DNA of 64,000 nucleotides, taken from the NCBI GenBank assembly GCA_030141605.1, contig JAQGDQ010000230.1:186001-250000 (forward strand), written 5' to 3'. Origin of the DNA: Tubiluchus corallicola (Eukaryota > Priapulida > Priapulimorpha > Priapulimorphida > Tubiluchidae). The notes beneath the pieces are model-generated. The model was not told the origin of the DNA and did not search any database. It saw nothing but the letters and a program-made list of their open reading frames with translations. A program made the translations under genes and the position numbers. The stretch's first letter is position 1. Each line of letters begins with the position of its first letter. Shown one piece after another: positions 13,449 through 26,421 of the stretch.

Positions 13449-16400
13449 TTGTATCAGTGGCGCCATTACAAATTGGACGCGAAGCGTTTAACTTATTATG
13501 ACCTTCTACTAAAACGATCATAAATCAATGCTTAGGTTATTGTGTTTGTTAAATTATGCAGGCGTAATGGGAGCAAAATAGCTCACAGGGTGCAAGAAAG
13601 GGTTGCCAACGTTGGACTAAGCTGAACTATTGCGAAGCATTATGTTTGTGCAATTGCATTAGACGTAGTATACATATTACAAGATATGAGGGCTTAAACT
13701 ACTGTTTCCTTATTAGGCGTACTAGAGAACTAAATTTAGCGTAAGTGATTTGTTTCTGCAAGGCGCTATCACGTGCCAGCTTCCTGAAAGTCATTGAGAA
13801 GTTTATTAAAAATGGCGAATTTATACGTGAAAAATTGATGAAGCAAGCCTTGAGTTTATTGCAAATACGCCGTAAATAAATCAGCAAGCAAGCAAACAAG
13901 TAAAGGAACAAAAAATAAAACAAACAAGCCATCATTGTGATTCTTACATATAATGCTTTTCTGTACTATGAGTTATGTGAAAAATAAAAAATAAAAATAA
14001 ATTAACAGAACTTGATATATCTTGTACTAATGTTTGTTACATATTTCATGACTCAATTTTTGCATATTTCCAAGAAAACGGGATCGTGCCATTTTGCCCG
14101 ATCATATATAAAATAACTAATATAATAATCTTAACCACAATAGCATAAGTTTAATTACTTTGTCACGTGCTAACACATTGTTTTAACAAGGTACGAGATG
14201 TGTAATTTTATTGACATATGAAATTTAAAGATGACGCATTGTCACATTAAGTTACAAAAATTTAATACACATTAAATTCTGAGAAATTAACGTTCATTTG
14301 TGTGGATTTGATCTGAATTTTTGTGCGACAAGAGTTCGAGATGGATCCAAAGCGAGAATAAAGACGAAAATCCGTGCATTTATAAATTTATAAACGAAAT
14401 AAAAACCATAACACTAAAGGAAATTTTTAAAACCATTAAAAATATATAAGGTATTGTGAATATCAACTGTTTTTGTGCTCTTTCTAATTTGGTACCAGTG
14501 CTGTATTTTTATTGTCGAAATGCTTTTCAAGCCACTGTTTTATTTACAGCATCACGTTCATTTGGTACGCATCTGCGATAGGGTATAGTCAGAATTCAGA
14601 GTAACAATAGACTGCGTGCTCTAGTAGACGTTCATTGAACGCTGGAGTAGAGAGTACGCCCTCCTGACTCAAATGAGCAAGCTACTCGTGGGAAGTTTAG
14701 AAGAGTGCAATATATAAAAGAAGGTGTGAGGGTGAACGATAGAAAGAAAGAGATAGAGGAAGATGGAGAAGGGGTTGAGATTTGTCAGCTTGACTAGCTT
14801 CTTACATGTGCCTGCTTATGCACTGTTTATCACAGTTACAAATACGCAAAGGTGTTCCATCTTCGATATTTTAAATTAAATTTAATTTTGTTTCAACTTT
14901 ATTTATTTAAAGTGGATCTACAAAAGACAAAGACACAGACAAAGATTCACTTACCCGTTGTTCATTTAACAGAGAACATTAGCACTAACTACAACTACAG
15001 GACTACACAACAAGCAGAAACTACAACTACAGACAACTTCTGATACAGATATCTCCACAGTACTAAGTGCAAGGTGTTATAAAAAAGTATAATGTATCTA
15101 ACACTTTATTTCATTGGATCAGTTACAATCCGGATATAATTCTTAGACTTGTATAGATAAATATTACAAGCTAATATTTAAGATAACATTCACAAGGTTC
15201 ACAAGATAACATTTAAATAACAACAGTAATACAGTAATAAGAATCCATTTACAAAATAAGTTGGTTGACAAGTGACTAATCGTCTAATAGTAAATTTCTG
15301 TTGTATTGTAAAGGTAGATGTTGATTTAATAAACTGCTGTAATAAATTGTGGAGAGTGAAGCAAGACTGATAGCCAGTTTTACATTTTTCGAATACATTT
15401 CTGTATAATTACAGAATTATAATTTCATAAAGATTCACGTTTTATAATCTGGTGGTTGAGTAGGTGGTCTAATAATGCCGCTTTGGCTCTATCCTAAGCG
15501 CATTCGAAAAAGTAATGCTAAGAACTCTCTGTGCGTTCACCACAGCTACAGTTGGGATCGTCATTTAAGATTCTAATAAAAAGGTCTCCTTTCATCTGAG
15601 AAAAAATTGTAATACATCATGTAATATAATTATATAATTTTTAATTTCTACGTTTTTAAAAATACGTTTTATGCGTTCTTAAATACATAAATTTTGGCGA
15701 AGTAAAAAAATCCTATTAAATGACCTTGAACGTTTTTGACGTAGACGGTATATTTCTATTCACTTCTTATATGAATTAAAAAGCTCGTTGGTAAGTCAAC
15801 CTCGAACGACATTAATAATGGTAGGAGAACCGCCCTAACCCCAGCAAAACGCCCAGCACCGGAATAAAAATCTTTGGCTTTTTATACTTCCTCAAAACAG
15901 CGTGAAAATTTTACTTTTTGTTAGCCAAGTACACCGCGTCTGTGTTGGAATTCGACTGGAAAAGCTTTGAGAGGGTTGCGACCAAGAGCTGCATTCTTAC
16001 ATTCAACGTGTGGTATAAAATTATACGTAATAAATGACATCGTTTGTAACGGTGTGCTACGAATACGGGGCCATTTGCAAATGCTGATGCATCATTAATG
16101 CATTCTCATTTTTTAAACATTTAATAAAAATGTAATTTTATAAAATGCCTAATAAATAGCTTGTGTGAAAATCGCTGATTCGTAAGTGAATCAGACTTCA
16201 ATGGGCAAGTCAATGAAGTCTCCTCCTCTAAGTAAACGTAAAGATGCAGAGGCGGGGAAAATAGCAGTGTGGTCATGATATGTACTAGCGACTGAAGTTA
16301 GGCAACGCGGAGCTTAATCATTTAATAGACAAATGACTGTTACGAAGATGTAATTCGGAAATTTCTTCTGCCATCATGCTCCTAACATGGCAATTTACCT

Positions 16401-17335
16401 TATTAAATTACGATTGTCTGAACATGGCATGCCTATTCAGTGTTTCGTCTTAGAAGATTACCTTTGATAATAAGTGCATGACGGTCCCACTACAATCATT
16501 TTCAAATATTGGCCCTCACGCAACAAAATCTATTTTAGTTAGTCATGTTTTTCATTTTAGCTGTTTTAATATAAAAGTAACTCCCAAATAAATATGTAAC
16601 GTTAGAACGGCCGAATATCAAAACGCTCATAAAAATCGTCACACGTTCAAAAATCTTTTAGTTTGCAATTAACTACGCGTGATAAGTGTCTATGCTTCCA
16701 TTTGCATTTTTAAAATGTGAAATCAATGCACCTAAGCTGCGCTAATGTGGCCGATCGTTCTTTGTCCACTTTTCAATTTGAAAACATGATGCTTTGACCA
16801 AAGGTCTTTTGATCGTCCTTCGGCGGGAAGCCACTTTTGAGTGTTAACCTAGCTAGTGCTCAGCCAGTCGATAACTCTGCGTTGCTGGGAAATCCGGAAG
16901 TTCCTTTATCCGGATTTTATACAGTTAGTCTCGTTATAAAATCCTCTTATGTCAGTTAGTCAATCTCATTTATGCCACAGTTACTATAGTTGTTAAACAT
17001 TATTGCTTCACAAGTTTACTTGGAAGATGAGCACGAGTTTTCTCTGTATTACGGGAGCATTGGCAAATATTTATTTCTCCTCTTATACTAGTCTTCAACT
17101 GTTAAATTAGCAAAGTTTAAATCAACAGGGAAAGTACTCGGACTCGTAGAGATTGCAGACGACGGTTTTCCCGCCTTTCACGCAACTGTTTACTCTGAGC
17201 TACGAGGCGGAAAAGCTTTGGCAAACATCATTATGAATAACTGCGTTATGCAAAAGAGGTACTAGCTAGGCTAACGAAAAAGCATTAAACCTCACAAATT
17301 TTATAACAAACCCGTTGTGCACATGCTTAAGTATG

Positions 17336-17712
17336 TACACTACACTACACTACACTACACTACACTACACTACACTACACTACACTACACTACACTACAC
17401 TACACTACACTACACTACGCTACGCTACACTACACTACACTACACTACACTACACTACACTACACTACACTACACTACACTACACTACACTACACTACAC
17501 TACACTATACCACATTACACTATATTAAGCTACACCACACTACACTACACTATACTACACTACACTACACTACACTACACTACACTACACTACACTACAC
17601 TACACTACACTACACTACACTACACTACACTACACTACACTACACTACACTGCACCGCAGTGCACAGTTCTGCACAGCACTACACTGCATTGCAGTAAAC
17701 TACACTACACTG
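17336..17712. repeat. (ACACT)n pentanucleotide array
   Basis: About 375 bases of TACAC units. The middle (17505-17545) and the right end (17650-17712) are degenerate, while the two flanking stretches are nearly pure. The Thr/Leu/His/Tyr reading frames (period five codons) are by-products. Confidence 0.96.
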
Positions 17713-19498
17713 CACTAAAGAAATTGCGATATTGCAAAAATAGCAATTTATAATCTAATTTATTCTAATTTAATGTCTTCTAATTAAATTTTCTGCACAC
17801 TGTACATCGGAAATTTAACAGATTTTCACTCTCTGACCAAAACGAGAAACACGCGGTTACAGTCAAAAGAGTGGCGATGATGTTGCTGATGTTATCTCAG
17901 CTATTTTTCCTTTAAAACCACTCGCAGCTCGTGCGAGCTGTATGGCGGCTAGGTGGAGTACAATTTGTCAAAATCACTCAAAAGGTGTTTTATGGCACCG
18001 CTGTCACATTCAATTACTGTTCATAGATTGTTCTCTCGCTGATCTAACTATGTCCGCGGGCATCAGGGGCAAGCAGCCGTATAACCGGCGATTGTTGTGC
18101 GTAATGGATCCCCTAAATAAAGGCGGGTAGCCCACCACGTCGGGATTCAGAATGGGCAAGTTACATAAAAATAATTATTTGTAACCCAGCCCTATAAAGT
18201 TAAGATTTTAGGTGCTTTTTATTCTAATTAGCAATAGTTGAAGTTAAAGGCTAATTATAAATATAGCTGATCAAAGTTTAGCGTTAATCCTATGCCCACA
18301 GTTTTCATCCATTTGTTTGAAAATCATTGTCCATTGATCCCATTGCCAACCTCAAAACAATCAATACAACTTTTTTCTAAGCATATTTTTTCAAATTTTA
18401 ATCACAGCACATGTATATTATTTTCCTGTAGCTTTGACAGATTAGTAACCGGTTTTGTTACATAATTTTGAAAATGTTCACACTTTTTCCACCTTATTTT
18501 TTTCCACGTTGGTGCCATTGTTAACTGGTTGCTGGGTAGCCTATTGGCTGCTGATGCAGTCACATTCACACGGTCACATTTCCATAATTCTTCTCAGTTC
18601 AGAGACATGCTCCTTTATGCAACACATTTATTATTGCTTAGAAATGGATTCATTCCCGTAAACTGGTTGCGCTAGCATTTCCTCACTTACTATGAATAAG
18701 TTTTTACAGTTTTAATGCCACCGTGACACGTAAAAACGGCCGTCGCCTCGTCCACTCACCCAGTGGGGTGCTAAAAAGAAATTTCTTAGTCATTTTGACA
18801 AAAAGCGGCGGATATGAGACATTTCCTGCCCTCAGAAATGTCGTTCTAGTGTTTAATTCTTGTGCATCAATTCATGGCGGGGTAGCTTTTATTGCTGTGC
18901 AATTGATGAAACTGTTTAGAATAGTAAAATTCAACCAATACTTAGATAGTAACTCACTTGTGCAACCCCAACTAGGCTTAAAATTAAATAGAAATGAAAT
19001 ATTTTCCTTAGAAACTTAATTTTTTTATATACTGGGTCGCACATTCAACTATAAGTACAGTGACTACAAGTTAATGGACAATCATGTTATCATTTTAGCA
19101 TACATTAAAGACGTTCATAACGGATTCGTTCACCAGTGTCTACAGAGATATCAGCATAGTAGTCTATATGTTTTAGATAGTCACTAAAAAGTCATATTTC
19201 TGTCATTCGTGCGTTTATTCGAGTTTTACTTTTCTCCATAACAAAGTGCTTTCTGTTAGTTTTTGATTCAGCCTACATCGGTTTGATAAATGCATAATGT
19301 GCCCCGTGTTTGTCCTGAGTTGTTGAAGAATCCGGAGCTACTCTCCCCATTCATCTAAATTCTGGTATATAGAAATATAATAAGAAGTATATAGTATCTT
19401 ATAGAAGTATATAAGCCGACATCAAAAGACCCCAAAGCTGTCACTGTCAATATCCTGTGCCTAAGTTCTATGTTCAATAATTTTTTAAAAAATTGTAT

Positions 19499-19777
<279 letters not shown>

Positions 19778-21120
19778 CTTTATTTAAACTCGGCTTTTGG
19801 ATCAAACTGTACATTTACACCGACTGTAAATAACAAATCTACATCTACATAGCAGAGACGGAAAGCGGACGCTTTACCACTATACTAAACCTATAAGAAA
19901 ATTAAAATCGCTTTCGTAGTTGAATGCTGCATAACCTAGATGCTTGTATTCTTTTTCCAGCTACAATAATATCATATCACAAATGTGAAACAGTTTCATA
20001 AGGAAAAATTGCTATTCATGCTACCTAAAAACACCATTTTGCTTCAGTGCTCTGCACAATGTTTACACGTCTCATTAACCTGACAATTTATTTAATCTTA
20101 TACGGTGTAATGACTATCTAGACTTGAAGATTATATCAGCCACACGTCTTATCGTAAGTTTTAAATCAATTCGACTAACAATTTCAATTACAGGGGTCAA
20201 TAACGCCTCGCGTGCAACCCTTTGATCAGTGTTCTAAACAACAAACTTGTAACTTGTGCCTCACCAAGATCTGCATCTAACAAGTGCTCTCCACATTTTG
20301 ACGGAGGGAGTTAAGTTGTTGGAGAGTTGTGCACAACTTTGGGAAGCAATGGCGTGGAAGGGAAAAGCGACTCGAGTGTTTTTCTTCTTCGACAATAAGC
20401 GCAAGTTTTTCCACGATGCAGAACTCAAGTAGCGTGGTGATGGTGTTGAAAGACGGGACGGAATGCCGTCTCTGGTCAAGAGGATCAAAATGCCCCGGGG
20501 TCATTAGATGTATGCGCGAATCAATAATTTGGCTAATCTCAGTTGCTAGCACGATAAGTTTTAAAATTGGTGACCAGCAATTTTTACGCTGATTTAATTC
20601 ATTAATTCTTTTTCTTTATTTTTGTACATATTCCCCATAATAGATTAGCCCTTCGCTGAATTTGCACAAAGCTTCTGGCTCTGGGCGTTATTTTCTTACT
20701 TCTTTGCTCAGTCTGTGACCGACGTGGCAGGAACAACTATTAAAAATATTTTGTTGCTTTTTGGAAACAAAAACCAGTAAATGAAAATTTAAACAGTAGA
20801 CGCACCGCAATCACAACTTTCTGTTTACTTTTAATTTTATTTTCGAAAAATAAATTTAAAAAGCATTGTTACATTCGTGCACTCGACTACTCAAATGTTT
20901 ATTTCACGCGATTCTCAGTAGTTGTCACTTTTCGTACAGCCTATGCCAATCGACTTTCATTTTAAATGATAAGCGTATGAAGCTATTTTGTACAACTGAA
21001 TTACTTCATTACATACGCGCTACGTAACCGTAAAAACCAGTACTTTTGAAGAAATGAATAAACTGTTCATATTAACCAGAAACTTCATTTTCCATAATTA
21101 TTTTGGCAAATTCAGAATAG

Positions 21121-21290
21121 TCATGCACACATAGGTGTATATGTGGATATACAGATAGGCAGGGATAGATAGGAATTTTAGACAGACACACATGTAGAGT
21201 TATAAATAAGCAGGCGGGCCGACAGGTAAGTAGGTAAACTAGTTTGCAAATAGGCTGCCAGATAAGCAAAAAGACCGGCGGATAGACCAT
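21121..21290. repeat. Degenerate GATA/CAGG-type tetranucleotide tract
   Basis: Many diverged ATAGG, CAGATAGG, GACAGACAC and AAGCAGGC words at about 4-base spacing. Similar in style to 58445-58640, so probably an old tetranucleotide repeat. Confidence 0.5.
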
Positions 21291-21309
21291 TTTAGGAATT
21301 TTTGCATCA

Positions 21310-21452
21310 AACATTGTCGTAATCGAAATCGTCGTCGTCGTTGTCGTTATCATTATCGTCTCATCATCATTGTCGTTGTAATTATCTTCATCATCGTCAC
21401 TGCGATATCATCATTGTTACTCTTATCATCGTCATCATCATTACTAACGTAT
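21310..21452. repeat. Imperfect TCG/TCA trinucleotide tract
   Basis: CGTCGTCGTTGTCGTT-type followed by ATCATCATTG-type trinucleotides with frequent substitutions. Confidence 0.8.
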
Positions 21453-23261
21453 ATTTTACTTTTTCTTTTTCTTGTTTTAGTGTTTTCGTTCATTCGATAA
21501 ACAGCGCCGTCGCCGTGCTTTTATCGTTTACCTGACTTTTGTTTTACCCGTTAAATGCTTAACGTTAAACGTGTGCCTCTCCCTAAATTCTAATAATACA
21601 CCTGTGCTATTTCTGATTGCAAAATAATGCCTACTTGGCAATTTTCTCGCCAACTTGCCAAATTTCGCCCACCGATGTGGCGCCTGGTCTTGCTTACTCT
21701 CCCTTATTTGCCTGTTCCATTATATAAACATCCTCATTATTGCCCGGCTCATGGTTATTAGCTTTGTTATGTAATAATGCAAAGATTAGACCGGAATCCC
21801 GTCCCAGCCAAGACGCAACTGTTTGCAGAATTAAGGTAATGTTTGTGAACCATTAATCAGGAGGACATGCCAGTAGAAAGTCATGCCTTCAGATATCGGA
21901 AGCCGTTTTCCACCTTCCAACTGAAACAAAAGCTTGCTTTCCTTGGCTATCACCTTGAAATACCACAACTTGTATAGAAAAATGTACATCCAGTAATGAG
22001 ATACATTCCATACATACAAAGTTAAATATGTAAGCATATTACGTAAGTATAGATAAGTATACTACAAATTTAAGAGTGCTTTGTTCTTCCTTTTGTTACT
22101 ACCCTTTTAATTCAACATTAAAAGACATTTTCAGTTCCTACTACCAGCATACAGTTTGCGCAGAAATTCAGTGTATAAAATTTACAGGTATTGTCGATTG
22201 GACTGGATATTAAGGAATGGATGTATTTATTAAAGCTAGCTTAATTCGCAGCTTCTGAGTGAATAGAGCGCTGGTAATTAATGACAGGGCTACTAATGAG
22301 GTAATAATATACATATAAATATGCAGCAGATGTAGCGTTAAGGCTGAAATGTACCAACAGATTTTATCCCTTAGGCGGAGAATGCGAAGCTCTGAATGGT
22401 GAACGTAATTGAAGGTTAATCTAATAGGAACAGTTAAAGGCAATCGTCGGTTAGCAGTTTGTATGACCGCCCAGGTGCAGCTATGGCAGCGGAAGGAGGA
22501 AGCAAAGACAACAAGAAAATAGTGAAACTGAGACAGATTGGTGTCATTTAAAGCACAGAAAATTATTATTTTAGTTATACAAATCCTATTTGAATCATAA
22601 GGACAGAGAGATCGAGAGGGGATTGAGAGAGCAAAGACAAAAAATGTGACTTCTCCCTAGACGTTAATCACTTGTTTTTATCTCGAACTTTTTCCACATT
22701 TGCGTTCTTGAGAAAGCATTTCATTGAATTTATTGGTTGAAGTTTACGGCTTCAATTTTCTGAGATTTTCTTAGCAGACGAATACATTATTAATAAAACA
22801 ACGTCGGCGAGTTCATCTGTACAAAGCTGTGTATAGCATTCATCAACACGATAATCGCCAGTCTCCATTACAGGTGTGTTAAACAACTCACCTCCCATCT
22901 GTTACCTGTATTATTTTGTCTGATTGCGCAACAATCGCTTGTGTTAAAGAGGCATTCAGCGCCTCCTGCTAATCCTGTGCTCCTGTTGAGAGGTGAGAGC
23001 AACCGAAGGTTTGTGTAGCCTTTTCGCACCTTCTCATGACAAGGAAAGAGAAGAGGGAGGTGTAAAGTTAGTAAGAGAGATAGCAGGGGCCTGAATTAAT
23101 GATGTCAACTATGTACATAATAAGGAGTTTATAAATAAGAAAGGGGTTAAAAACATTTATTGTCATAGCAAAACACATGCAGTTTAAACAAAATGAACAA
23201 ATAAAGGTTCAATAAGAAGATTAAATGACATCATGTCATAGATAAGAAATAACCTGATCGC

Positions 23262-23373
<112 letters not shown>

Positions 23374-23900
23374 TTCTTTTTTTTACATTTCTGCAAATAC
23401 ACAAACACCTCGCAAGATGCTACCATAGAGTTTCATAAACAAACAACAATCTCCGAGTGTTCAAGTTCAATATTTCAGGTCTAGGAAGCATAAACCTATG
23501 TACAAAGCGAGAAGCTAATAAACACAACAAGAACAATATCACAACACAACCTGAACAACAGTGGCACGCTTCTCAACAGGCACTTGTCAAATCTAGTTTA
23601 GAGATAAAGCTTTTTTGCTCCACGGATAGACGGACTTCCTCTTAATCAACTTTACGTTTTTGCATCGCTGAGTTTAACGCTCAAGTGAAAAATTCCAATT
23701 GGAGTAAAGTGAGTCCAAAATTAATTTTAAGTAGAAATGAAAGCAAATGTTTCTAGTGTTATGAAGTTATAAAGGATTTTTTAATTTAAGGGTTATTAGA
23801 AAACATTTCGCTTAAAAAGTTAGTAAATATTACAAAAAGTCCGCCACGTCTGTGCAGCTTTGTTTCGTTGTAAAAGGAGTGTTCGTTACTTTATGGTTTT

Positions 23901-23908
23901 TGACGTCA
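23901..23908 (+). promoter_or_regulatory. CRE-like site upstream of FoxA
   Basis: A perfect palindromic TGACGTCA, the consensus for CREB/ATF-type bZIP factors, lies about 310 bp upstream of the likely start of the first FoxA gene. A single 8-bp motif may be chance; its position in a more GC-rich proximal region gives modest support. Confidence 0.35.
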
Positions 23909-24118
23909 CGATCAATACCGCTTGGGAGGCCAGGGTTTTATGGTTCTCCGTTTGTCAGTTTCTTATTGAACAAGCTAAGTTATCTCCACCTTTTTACAAA
24001 TGCACTCTTCCGCTTGTCTGGACTCTTCAACGTTTCTCCATTACCCTTACACCTTCAGTAGCGGTCAGCTATTATTACCCAACAGCGGACAATAGCCGTG
24101 AATGGGACATCGGCACTG

Positions 24119-24213
24119 ATTGGCTGCAGCTCAGCAGCCGGGCGGGGCTTGTTGTCAGTGGATAGGCGCTCATTTACATGGGACGCGGTATATAGTTATT
24201 TGCTGAGGGTCAA
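24119..24213 (+). promoter_or_regulatory. Core and proximal promoter of the upstream FoxA gene
   Basis: In order: an inverted CCAAT box (ATTGGCTGC, 24119-24127), a GC box (GGGCGGGGC, 24140-24148), GATAGGC (24161-24167), CATTTACATG (24171-24180), a TATA box (TATATAG, 24189-24195) and directly after it TTATTTGCTGAGGGTCAA (24196-24213). Transcription would be expected to start near 24212-24222, giving a leader of about 325 bases before the ATG. Four of these blocks recur in the same order upstream of the second FoxA gene, which supports function. The exact start site is inferred from TATA position only. Confidence 0.7.
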
Positions 24214-24324
24214 TTGACAGGGCTTGTGTAGCTGCGTTAGGATACACTAGCCGCTGTTTGGTCTGTGCATTTAAAACTTTTTACTAGTGAAATTTTTTCT
24301 CGGCCTGTGCGCCGTCGTTTCTCA

Positions 24325-24402
24325 ATGATCGTAGCGTGGTTTCTTCTCCAGGTGTCATCAGCTGTTTTTGACAGACGTTCAGTGCGCGGCTCTTATCAGT
24401 GA
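24325..24402 (+). promoter_or_regulatory. Upstream ORF in the FoxA leader (25 codons plus stop)
   Basis: Within the predicted 5' leader of the first FoxA gene an ATG at 24325 opens a 25-codon frame ending at TGA 24400-24402, 140 bases before the main start. A second tiny frame runs from ATG 24461 to TGA 24481. Upstream ORFs commonly reduce translation of the main frame. That these lie in the mRNA depends on the predicted start site. Confidence 0.4.
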
Positions 24403-24542
24403 ACTGTGACCTCTCGTACGAATTACGCTGAGTTCAAGTACAATAAACATTTATAATTACATGATCGGTTGCCGTGATTGAATTCTTCGTTGGCGGTTTT
24501 AATATTTTTAATATTTGAATATCGACTGAACAGGCTCGTACA

Positions 24543-25811
24543 ATGTTGACTCATAGATCGTATTCACCGCCATCATCCATGACGGGCAATGTTCCTCCAA
24601 TGTCAATGATGACGAGTATGGCCAGTGCCAACTACAATCCACAAGGTTACGCTCCTGCAAGTCACATGGGAATGGGTTCCATGGCTTCTATGAATGGTAT
24701 TGGTGTTCCAGGGGGCATGTCTATGAACATGGGTGCACAACTGCAGAGTCAAATGCCAAATCTGACTGCATACCCGCCGCCAATGGGACACTCGATGTCA
24801 GGTATGAACAATATGGGAACACTACCAAATCATCAAGCCTACCAGGGTCTCACATCGTCAGGTATTGAACCAGTAGGGGCTTCAGAACTGGTTAGGGCAA
24901 GAGAAAAGACCTATAGGCGAGCTTATACACATGCTAAACCACCCTATTCCTACATATCTTTGATTACCATGGCTATCCAACAAAGTCCCAGCAAAATGCT
25001 GACACTGAGTGAGGTGTATCAGTTCATTATGGACTTATTTCCATTTTACCGACAGAATCAACAGCGCTGGCAAAATTCAATTCGCCATAGTTTGTCATTT
25101 AATGACTGTTTTGTGAAAGTGCCCCGTACACCGGACAAGCCCGGCAAGGGCAGCTTTTGGACTTTGCATCCTGATGCTGGAAACATGTTTGAAAATGGCT
25201 GCTACCTCCGACGACAGAAAAGATTCAAATGTGAGCGTCGAAGGGCAGAAAAAGAGAAGCAAAAAATCCTGGGAAAAGCGCAAAGAAACTCCGAGGAGCC
25301 GACGGCCAATCATTCGACTAGCGCGTCTGGTGGCGCTGGTGACAATGCCAACGCTACAGGTACCTCCCTGACGCCCATAGACAGCACTGTGCTGCAACCA
25401 AAGTTAGAAAATCCAGATCCTCGAGTGAGTCCAAGAGGTTACCAAGAATACCGGCGTCCTGTGGACAGTTCTAACGTTCTAAACAGAGACATGAACGCGG
25501 AGAACGCCCACGCACCGCAGAGTTTGTCGCATCACCACCACCAGCTCCCTCCACGATCTTTGGACGATCCTCTACAGCATCAAGGTATTTCTCCGGACAT
25601 GTACAAACATCCAAATTTCAGCCATCCCTTTTCCATAAATAACATTATATCACACGAAGGAAAATATGAAAATCTCTCTCCCTATTCGGCCGGCTATGGT
25701 AATTTGACATCACCCACTCAAATGAAAGATGTGCAGAATATGATGCCAGCTGATATGAATGCGTATTATCATAGTGGATACCCGCTCCACGTTACATCCG
25801 ACGGTATGTAA
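24543..25811 (+). CDS. FoxA: FoxA-class forkhead transcription factor, upstream paralogue, single exon
   Basis: A 422-residue open frame encodes a complete FoxA (HNF3/fork head) protein, a nuclear DNA-binding activator/repressor used in endoderm, foregut and axial development. The N-terminus is Met/Ser/Gly-rich (residues 1-115) and starts [10 protein letters not shown], a FoxA-like beginning. The forkhead winged-helix domain spans about 131-229 (AKPPYSY to RQKRFK). Its recognition helix carries [13 protein letters not shown] (178-190), and wing residues [10 protein letters not shown] follow. A strongly basic segment (about 223-246, [18 protein letters not shown]) probably adds nuclear localisation. 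Region II (356-370) contains [10 protein letters not shown], an eh1-like Groucho-binding motif. Region III is near the C-terminus (NAYYHSGYP, 407-414). A His run lies at 330-333. No intron interrupts the frame, as in many invertebrate FoxA genes. The start is the first in-frame ATG matching the paralogue's start (ACAATG context). Length is normal for the family. The paralogue follows 917 bp downstream on the same strand. FoxA class is near certain; orthology to a named gene in another species is not established. Confidence 0.96.
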   Translation: MLTHRSYSPPSSMTGNVPPMSMMTSMASANYNPQGYAPASHMGMGSMASMNGIGVPGGMSMNMGAQLQSQMPNLTAYPPPMGHSMSGMNNMGTLPNHQAYQGLTSSGIEPVGASELVRAREKTYRRAYTHAKPPYSYISLITMAIQQSPSKMLTLSEVYQFIMDLFPFYRQNQQRWQNSIRHSLSFNDCFVKVPRTPDKPGKGSFWTLHPDAGNMFENGCYLRRQKRFKCERRRAEKEKQKILGKAQRNSEEPTANHSTSASGGAGDNANATGTSLTPIDSTVLQPKLENPDPRVSPRGYQEYRRPVDSSNVLNRDMNAENAHAPQSLSHHHHQLPPRSLDDPLQHQGISPDMYKHPNFSHPFSINNIISHEGKYENLSPYSAGYGNLTSPTQMKDVQNMMPADMNAYYHSGYPLHVTSDGM

Positions 25812-26193
25812 ATAGCGTTACCGTTTTTGCTGTTTTCATCCAAAGAAACTTTTTGGTTAATTTCGAAGTTTCGAAATGTTTAAGAAAGTAAAAGCAAAAT
25901 GGATTGAACTATTTAGAGAAGCAGTTTAGAAACATTCTAAAGGTGAAGTGTTCGCCTTGAAAACTCTGTGGTAATTTTCTTATTTTTCAATAGAAAAATA
26001 AATTTAACCTACAAGAAAAGCTGCTTATCTGCCTCGAAAATCGTGAACTTTATTTTTCGAGTGATTTCTTTTTTATTTCGCAGTAAGAAACATAACTTGA
26101 ATATCAAACTTTGATCCAAGACAACGTTTTGAGCCCAGCCTTCTGGGCAAAGTCTACCCTTCATTTGAGTGCATGTTTGTTACGAGCTCTCTC
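25812..26193 (+). other. 3' untranslated region of the first FoxA gene and short spacer
   Basis: After the TAA stop (25809-25811) the sequence turns AT-rich and contains a canonical AATAAA poly(A) signal at 25997-26002. Cleavage would be expected 10-30 bases later. About 170-190 bp then separate this end from the promoter blocks of the second gene. No ORF of note lies here. Confidence 0.55.
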
Positions 26194-26338
26194 ATTGGCT
26201 GCTCGCGTTTCAGGTGAGATCAATGTCGTCTGCTAGCCGTGCAAGCCGGATTCTGGTTTGATAGGCAGTTTGTGCATTTACATGTGTACAAAGCCAGGGG
26301 CGTGTTCTAACTGTTTAATCTTATTTGCCGTGGGTCAA
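26194..26338 (+). promoter_or_regulatory. Core and proximal promoter of the downstream FoxA gene
   Basis: ATTGGCTGC (26194-26202, inverted CCAAT box), GATAGGC (26260-26266), CATTTACATG (26275-26284) and TTATTTGCCGTGGGTCAA (26321-26338) repeat the order of the upstream gene's promoter. The last block matches its counterpart at 16 of 18 bases. Where the upstream gene has TATATAG, this one has TTTAATC (26314-26320), a weak TATA variant. The likely start is near 26337-26347, giving a leader of roughly 385 bases. It sits only about 190 bp beyond the first gene's AATAAA, so the second gene has its own promoter rather than depending on read-through. No transcript evidence is available. Confidence 0.6.
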
Positions 26339-26421
26339 CCATTACCGTTTACATTACTCCACACGGATCTCGTTCTACTGTACGTGTTTTGCATCCCCGC
26401 TTCTTAACTTTGACTCAATTT

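Noticed and set aside
20261-20592. Overlapping frames on both strands in a GC-richer island
   Set aside because: Neither strand shows a known domain; the higher GC content removes stops on both strands.
24603-25397. Frames antisense to or overlapping the first FoxA gene
   Set aside because: Shadows of a well-supported forkhead gene.
26210-26220. CAGGTGAGA splice-donor-like word before the second FoxA gene
   Set aside because: It lies upstream of the promoter blocks shared with the first gene and no matching upstream exon is visible, though a 5' UTR intron cannot be excluded.
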